Position numbers and translations under genes: made by a program. From the NCBI GenBank assembly GCA_963705635.1, contig CAVPKH010000004.1, positions 992,001-1,056,000 on the forward strand: DNA of 64,000 nucleotides. The letters run 5' to 3'. The stretch is from VRUE01 sp963705635. GTDB taxonomy: Bacteria > Actinomycetota > Thermoleophilia > Solirubrobacterales > 70-9. How positions within the stretch are numbered: position 1 is the first letter of the stretch; every line of letters begins with the position of its first letter. The notes below the pieces were generated by a model. The model did not search any database and was not told the origin of the DNA. It worked only from the letters and a program-made list of their open reading frames with translations. This document shows, one piece after another, positions 59,634 to 64,000 of this stretch.

Positions 59634-59722
59634 GGAGGGGTGGCAGAGCGGTTGAATGCACCGGTCTTGAAAACCGGCAGACATCGAAAGGTGTCTCGAG
59701 GGTTCGAATCCCTCCCCCTCCG
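59634..59722 (+). tRNA. tRNA-Ser (anticodon TGA)
   Basis: GGAGGGGTGGCAGAGCGG ... CCGGT-CTTGAAA-ACCGG ... long variable arm (CAGACATCGAAAGGTGTCTC) ... GGTTCGAATCC ... CCCCTCC-G. Anticodon TGA. 89 bases; no encoded CCA. Confidence 0.96.
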
Positions 59723-59757
59723 CCTTCCGGCCCTCAGCTGCCGCCTCGTGCGATGGG

Positions 59758-60450
59758 CTAGGCGAGTACGCGGGTGATGTTGAAGCCGTCGTAGCCCTTG
59801 CCACCGACGGTTTGGATCGTCGTCGATTCCACCCGCGGCTCGGCCGCGAGCATCTCGTGCAGGCGGCGCTGGGCCTGGATCGCCGGTTCGCCGTTGTCGG
59901 GGTCAGCGAGCCTTCCGTCGCGGACGACGTTGTCGCAGATGATCAGGCTGCCGGGACGAGAGTGGTCGAGGGCCCAGGCGAAGTAGTCGGGGCTGTGGAC
60001 CTTGTCGGCGTCGACGAAGGTGAGGTCGAACGGGCCGGCGCCCTCGGCCTCGAGCTGTGGCAGCAGGTCGAGGGCGGGGCCGAGCCGCAGGTCGACGGCG
60101 TCGGCGAGCCCGGCGGCGGCGATGTTGCCTTGCGCAACCTCGGCGTAATGGGAATCCGCCTCCAGGGTGATCAGGCGACCGCCCTCGGGCAGCGCCCGGC
60201 CGAGCCAGATCGTGCTGTAGCCACCCAGCGTGCCGAACTCGAGAACCGCGCTGGCTCCAATCGTCCTGGCGAGCAGGTGCAGCAGCTTGCCCTGCGGTGG
60301 CGAGACCTGGATCGCGGGCAGCCCGGCCTTGCTGCTCGCTCGCAGCGCCGCCTCCAGCGCCCCGTCGTGGGGCGCCAGCAAATCCGTCACGTAGTCGTCG
60401 ACTGCCGTCCAGTTCTGCTGCGCCACAGCCGAGTGTCTATCACCCGCCAC
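59758..60450 (-). CDS. O-methyltransferase (SAM-dependent, class I caffeoyl-CoA type)
   Basis: 230 residues. SAVLEFGTLGGYSTIWLGRALPEGGRLITLEAD is the SAM-binding motif I with the acidic end of strand 2; DLTFVDADKVHSPDYFAWAL holds the metal-binding Asp, and LIICDNVVRDG the second ligand region. The family methylates catechol-like hydroxyls using a divalent metal. Ends 36 bases after tRNA-Ser, convergent with it. Confidence 0.9.
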   Translation of the reverse strand: MAGDRHSAVAQQNWTAVDDYVTDLLAPHDGALEAALRASSKAGLPAIQVSPPQGKLLHLLARTIGASAVLEFGTLGGYSTIWLGRALPEGGRLITLEADSHYAEVAQGNIAAAGLADAVDLRLGPALDLLPQLEAEGAGPFDLTFVDADKVHSPDYFAWALDHSRPGSLIICDNVVRDGRLADPDNGEPAIQAQRRLHEMLAAEPRVESTTIQTVGGKGYDGFNITRVLA

Positions 60451-60587
60451 CAGTCGCGGGCGAGCTGCGTGCCGAGGACGGCTGCCGGCAAGGGCGGGGT
60501 CGTCACCGGCCCGCGCTCCTGCGCAAAGTCGTAGTCAAACCAGGCCCCAGGGGCAGGAAACGCCGGGGCCCGCCCGAACGTGCGGGG

Positions 60588-61334
60588 ATGGAGACGGCAT
60601 CGCGCCGGGCGCGAACGCGTGAGCGCTGGCGGTCGCGGGCGGAGAAAGCCAGCGACGCCTTCGGCCTGGTTCTCATCCTGGTGCTCGTCACCTATGTGCT
60701 CGCCTCGCTGCTCGACAACCACGGCTGGTCCTCGGTTTTGCTGACAGCGGCGACCGGCGCGACCTCGGTCGTGGCACTGACCAGCTCGCACGCGCGGGCC
60801 GGCTTCGTGCGGGGCGCGATCTGGCTCTCGGTGCTAACCGTCGTGCTGGCCACCATCGCCGCGATAACCGACGATCGCGCCTGGCTCAACTTCGCCTCGG
60901 TGATTCAGGTCTCGCTGCTGAGCGTGGCGATGGCCGCGGTACTGCGTCGCGTCGTCACCGCCCCCGAAGTCGGCTTCCGCACGATCCTCGGCGCGCTCAG
61001 CGTCTACACCGTGCTCGGCATCCTCTTCACCTTCGTCTACGGCACGGTCGACCGCATTCAGGTCGAGCCCTTCTTCGAAGGCGTGGCCCACCCGCAGGGC
61101 TCCGACTTCCTCTTCTTCAGCTACACGACGCTGACCACAACCGGGTATGGCAACCTCGTCCCCGCTGGCCAGCCGGGTCAGCTGATCGCCGGCCTGGAGA
61201 TGATGTCCGGGCAGGTCTTCCTGGTCACCATGGTGGCCGGGCTGGTCAGCCTCTGGCGCCCCGGCGAAGCGATCCGCCGCCGGCGTGAGCAGCGCGGCGG
61301 AGAGCCCCCGGCGGAGACCCCGCCCGCAGGCTGA
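60588..61334 (+). CDS. Two-pore-domain-like potassium channel subunit
   Basis: 248 residues from ATG 60588. Several N-terminal membrane segments, then FLFFSYTTLTTTGYGNLVPAGQPGQ with the TTTGYGN selectivity filter flanked by pore-helix and a last transmembrane helix (MMSGQVFLVTMVAGLVSLW). Six-helix arrangement of small Ion_trans_2 channels. The C-terminus is polar (RRRREQRGG) with no RCK domain, so gating is not shown. Confidence 0.87.
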   Translation: METASRRARTRERWRSRAEKASDAFGLVLILVLVTYVLASLLDNHGWSSVLLTAATGATSVVALTSSHARAGFVRGAIWLSVLTVVLATIAAITDDRAWLNFASVIQVSLLSVAMAAVLRRVVTAPEVGFRTILGALSVYTVLGILFTFVYGTVDRIQVEPFFEGVAHPQGSDFLFFSYTTLTTTGYGNLVPAGQPGQLIAGLEMMSGQVFLVTMVAGLVSLWRPGEAIRRRREQRGGEPPAETPPAG

Positions 61335-61382
61335 AGGCCCACGAAGGGGCCGCAGGCCGGCTCGTCGAGCCGAACGGGGGCG

Positions 61383-61841
61383 CTACTCGGAAAGCTCGAC
61401 GCGTTCGATCGTCTGCGGCTCGAGCGGGCTATCGGAGGCGTCGGTTGCGGCCGACTCGATTGCGACGACCGCGTCCATGCCGTCGACCACCTGGCCGAAG
61501 ACCGTGTGCTTGCCGTCGAGCCACGCCGCCGCCTCGGTGGTGACGATGAAGAACTGAGAGCCGTTGGTATTGGGTCCCGCGTTGGCCATCGCCAGCGCTC
61601 CGCGCACGATCTTGTGGTCGTTGAACTCGTCCTCGAAGGTGTAACCCGGCCCGCCGCGACCCGTTCCCTCCGGGCAGCCGCCCTGGATCATGAAGTCGGG
61701 AATGATCCGGTGGAAGACCAGTTCGTCGTAGAAGCCGTCGGCGGCGAGCTTGCGGAAATTCTCGACCGTCTTCGGGGCATCGCCGTCGTGCAGTTCGAGC
61801 ACGATCGGCCCGGCATTGGTGTGGAGGGTGGCTTGCGACAT
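61383..61841 (-). CDS. Cyclophilin-type peptidyl-prolyl cis-trans isomerase
   Basis: 152 residues from ATG 61841. FHRIIPDFMIQGGCPEGTGRGGPGYTFEDEF and MANAGPNTNGSQFFIVT are the signature cyclophilin blocks; LDGKHTVFGQVVDGMDAV completes the fold. Cytoplasmic, single-domain. The open frame upstream to 61919 lacks a signal peptide. Confidence 0.94.
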   Translation of the reverse strand: MSQATLHTNAGPIVLELHDGDAPKTVENFRKLAADGFYDELVFHRIIPDFMIQGGCPEGTGRGGPGYTFEDEFNDHKIVRGALAMANAGPNTNGSQFFIVTTEAAAWLDGKHTVFGQVVDGMDAVVAIESAATDASDSPLEPQTIERVELSE

Positions 61842-61931
61842 GGCGGCAACCCTATCGATCCGCACGATCCGGCCGCCGACGGGCCTGAAACGGGAGATGT
61901 CGCCCCGTTGCAGGCCCATCGGCGGGCGCGA

Positions 61932-64000
61932 TCAGCCGTTGACCCGCACGGTTACCGGGCTCGAAGCGCCGGGGGCATAGGGCCAGCGGTCCTCGGAGAG
62001 CGCGACGGCTCGCAGGCGAATGCTGGCCGAGCCGCTGACGTAGCGGAAGCGGTAGCTGGCGTGAAAGCGACCGCCGTGGTCGCTGCGGGTGATGAGGACG
62101 GGGCGCCAGCGCTTGGCGGCCTCCTCGTAGTACTGGATCGCGACCAGCTTCCCCCGCCGCGGCAGCGAGGCGCCATGGGCGCGCACGCGGCCGTGAAAGC
62201 GCACCGCCTCGCCGGTGCGCAGGGCTCTCGGGGCAGCGGCAAGGTCGATGCCGCCGCGGACGCGCAGCGTCAGCGGGCTGCGACTCGCCTGATCGAACTG
62301 CGCCTCGCCGGCGAAGGAGACCGCCAGCCGGCGCGACGTGCCGGCGGCAAGCCCGAGGCGAAACCCGCCGTGCGGCCCGGTGCTGAGCGCCTCGACGCGT
62401 GCCCGCCCCAGCGCCCCGCGCGACGGCCGTGAGACGACCCGCAGAGCGCGATCGGCCAGGCCGGCTCCATCGGCGCTGACGAGGCGGCCGCTGAGCATCG
62501 CCCCAACCCCAAATGGCACCGTCAGCTCGGTGCCATTGCGCCCGTGCCAGCCCAGCCTGGCGAAGATCCGCGCCTTGCCGCGGGGCGGCTCGACCGCCTT
62601 GGCCTGCTTGATCCCCGCCACGGCTTCCCCCGCCACCTTGCGCACCGTCATCTCGACGCCATCGGCGCGACGCGTGCTGGAGGCGGTGTTGCCGGCGCTG
62701 TCCACCGCATCGGCGCGGAACACGTAAGTGCCGGGGCCGAGATCGCTCGGCAGGCGGGCGAGGAGCTGGGCGTCGGCGGCGGCCGGTCCGCGGGTGAATT
62801 TCGCCGCCAGCTCGGTCCACTGCTGGCTGTCGAGCCGGCGGTAGTGAATCTCCCCGCTCGCCGGGCCGGAATGCGCGTCGGTGATCTGGGCGCCGATCTG
62901 GTCGGGCACGGCGCCGCCGGCCGCGGGCGGGCTGAAGGCGACGCCGGGGGGGACGTCGTCGAAGCGCAGCAGTAGCGAGGCCGCCGCGGACGGCGCCTCG
63001 TTGCCGGCCTCGTCGCGTAGCCAGACGCTGAGCGAGAAGACGCCCGCCCGTGGCGCGAAGAGGTTCTGCAGGGCGCCGAGGTTGCGCCCGGGGACGAACT
63101 TGACCCCGCTGTCGTAGCCGGCCGGGCCCTCGATGCGCCAGGAGGCGCCGCCGATCGGGCTCGCCGGGCCCTGGTCGGGATTGGCCCAGGAGAGGTCGAA
63201 GTCGTTCGTGCGCCGCCAGACGTCGCCACCGGCAAGCGCGAGGTTGCGGGGGTGGGCCGGCGGGTTGTTGTCGATGTAGAAAGTCTGGTCCGGGGTGCAG
63301 GCGCCGTTGCCGGCGAAGTCGGTGACGCAATGGTGGATGCCGTGAGGGCCGTCGCTGAAGCGGTTGGTGTCGATCACGGCGCCAGCGGAGACCCCGAGGT
63401 CACAGGGACGCATCTGGGTTGCCTCCCACACCCCGCCGATCAGCGCTTTCGCGCAGCCGTACTCGGTGAGGTTGGCGCGGGCGCCGTCGACGGAGGTCTC
63501 GCCGTAACGGACACCGCCGCCGACGTCGCTCCCCCAGAAGCTGACCCCCTGGGCGCCGCGCCGCCAGCCGCCGGCGGTGATCTCGCCGCCGACCGCGGCC
63601 GCTGGCGCCGAGTCGTCCTGGATGGTGATCGTGAGGGCGCGGATCGCCGACCAGGAGCCCGGGTCGAGGCTGCACCACTTGCTTTCGGCCCTGGCGCAGA
63701 GCAGGCGGTCCTCGAGCGCCGGCTGAGCGGGATTGAAGCCAGCGACGAACTCGCGCGGAGTCGTGTCGGTGGAGCCGGCCGCGGCGAAGACGTCGAAGCC
63801 GCCGTTCCAGGTGCCGACTCCGATCCGCTGCTCGATGCCGTCGTGCAGCGCGTGCCACCAGGTGCCCCGCACCTGGGAGATCCCGGTCCCGGCCGGGGCC
63901 TCCCAGCGCCAGCGGGCAAAACGGGTGCCGCTCACGGTCGACTGCCCCTCGCGGCTGAAGCTCTTCAGGTGGGCGCCGTCGAACGGATCCTGGCCGGCCG
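61932..64000 (-). CDS. Large exported Ig/carboxypeptidase-like repeat protein (N-terminus beyond window)
   Basis: The frame is open from the window edge to TGA 61932, ~689 residues visible. It shows sandwich-type domains with conserved phrases: HGIHHCVTDFAGNGACTPDQTFYIDNNPPAHPRNLALAGGD, YVFRADAVDSAGNTASSTRRADGVEM and GTYVF-like strands, ending in a carboxypeptidase-regulatory-like segment (GRLVSADGAGLADRALRVVSRPSRG). Paired Cys suggest an extracytoplasmic location. The repetitive beta domains fit a cell-surface or secreted structural protein; no enzymatic motif seen. Confidence 0.7.
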   Translation of the reverse strand, partial: AGQDPFDGAHLKSFSREGQSTVSGTRFARWRWEAPAGTGISQVRGTWWHALHDGIEQRIGVGTWNGGFDVFAAAGSTDTTPREFVAGFNPAQPALEDRLLCARAESKWCSLDPGSWSAIRALTITIQDDSAPAAAVGGEITAGGWRRGAQGVSFWGSDVGGGVRYGETSVDGARANLTEYGCAKALIGGVWEATQMRPCDLGVSAGAVIDTNRFSDGPHGIHHCVTDFAGNGACTPDQTFYIDNNPPAHPRNLALAGGDVWRRTNDFDLSWANPDQGPASPIGGASWRIEGPAGYDSGVKFVPGRNLGALQNLFAPRAGVFSLSVWLRDEAGNEAPSAAASLLLRFDDVPPGVAFSPPAAGGAVPDQIGAQITDAHSGPASGEIHYRRLDSQQWTELAAKFTRGPAAADAQLLARLPSDLGPGTYVFRADAVDSAGNTASSTRRADGVEMTVRKVAGEAVAGIKQAKAVEPPRGKARIFARLGWHGRNGTELTVPFGVGAMLSGRLVSADGAGLADRALRVVSRPSRGALGRARVEALSTGPHGGFRLGLAAGTSRRLAVSFAGEAQFDQASRSPLTLRVRGGIDLAAAPRALRTGEAVRFHGRVRAHGASLPRRGKLVAIQYYEEAAKRWRPVLITRSDHGGRFHASYRFRYVSGSASIRLRAVALSEDRWPYAPGASSPVTVRVNG

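Noticed and set aside
1..64000. CRISPR arrays, rRNA genes, insertion sequences and known riboswitches
   Set aside because: I looked for regularly spaced repeats, rRNA-like segments, transposase motifs and common aptamer cores and saw none.

Overview
The window is GC-rich throughout, uses GTG, TTG and possibly CTG starts freely, and packs genes tightly on both strands. Gene content (a pentose phosphate cluster, an efeUBO-type iron operon, a PknB-like kinase with a propeller sensor, FHA-HTH, LtrA, DUF4442 and P450 proteins) points to a high-GC actinobacterium. My best guess is the Thermoleophilia/Solirubrobacterales lineage. That placement is inferred from gene style and not from a marker gene; no rRNA is present.

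Layout. 0-13 kb carries central sugar-phosphate metabolism: transaldolase (cut by the window edge), transketolase, rpiA, pgl, gnd and zwf. A PknB-like kinase, a TolB-like protein and an FHA-HTH regulator sit among them, as does a small toxin-antitoxin-like nucleotidyltransferase pair (8.4-9.5 kb). 13-16.5 kb is an elemental iron uptake operon, efeU-efeB-efeO, with two IdeR/DtxR-like palindromes. 16.6-35.7 kb is mixed: recQ, a secreted glycoside hydrolase, a GMC oxidase, a PQQ-type propeller, a metallo-beta-lactamase-fold hydrolase, an MFS exporter, ltrA, an aldo/keto reductase, phosphoesterases and an SDR. 35.7-42.3 kb is a branched-chain-amino-acid-type ABC importer with a LivM-LivG fusion, a separate substrate-binding lipoprotein, a Rieske oxygenase and a GntR regulator. 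42.4-44.2 kb is an NHL/PKD exported protein.

44.26-49.38 kb looks like a genomic island. An intact tRNA-Arg(ACG) lies at its right end and a 49-base imperfect copy of the tRNA 3' half lies at its left end. Between them are integrase remnants at both edges, an AbiE-like toxin-antitoxin pair with a palindromic operator, a ribbon-helix-helix-like small protein, a divergent small ORF, and a translationally coupled ParB-like/DNA adenine methylase pair. This is the strongest accessory region of the window.

49.4-64 kb returns to chromosomal genes: thioesterase, enoyl-CoA hydratase, pyruvate kinase, P450, M43 metalloprotease, two tRNA-Ser genes flanking an amino-acid deaminase/lactone oxidase/MFS cluster, an O-methyltransferase, a potassium channel, cyclophilin, and a large exported repeat protein running off the right edge.

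Three caveats. First, apparent single-base frameshifts cluster in two stretches (about 570-1350 and 56.7-59.3 kb). Conserved protein continues across each break, so sequencing or assembly error is the likelier explanation. Second, several intergenic regions hold long, often nested, inverted repeats. Third, no gap longer than 300 bases lacks a feature. All functions are from sequence reading; no database search was run.
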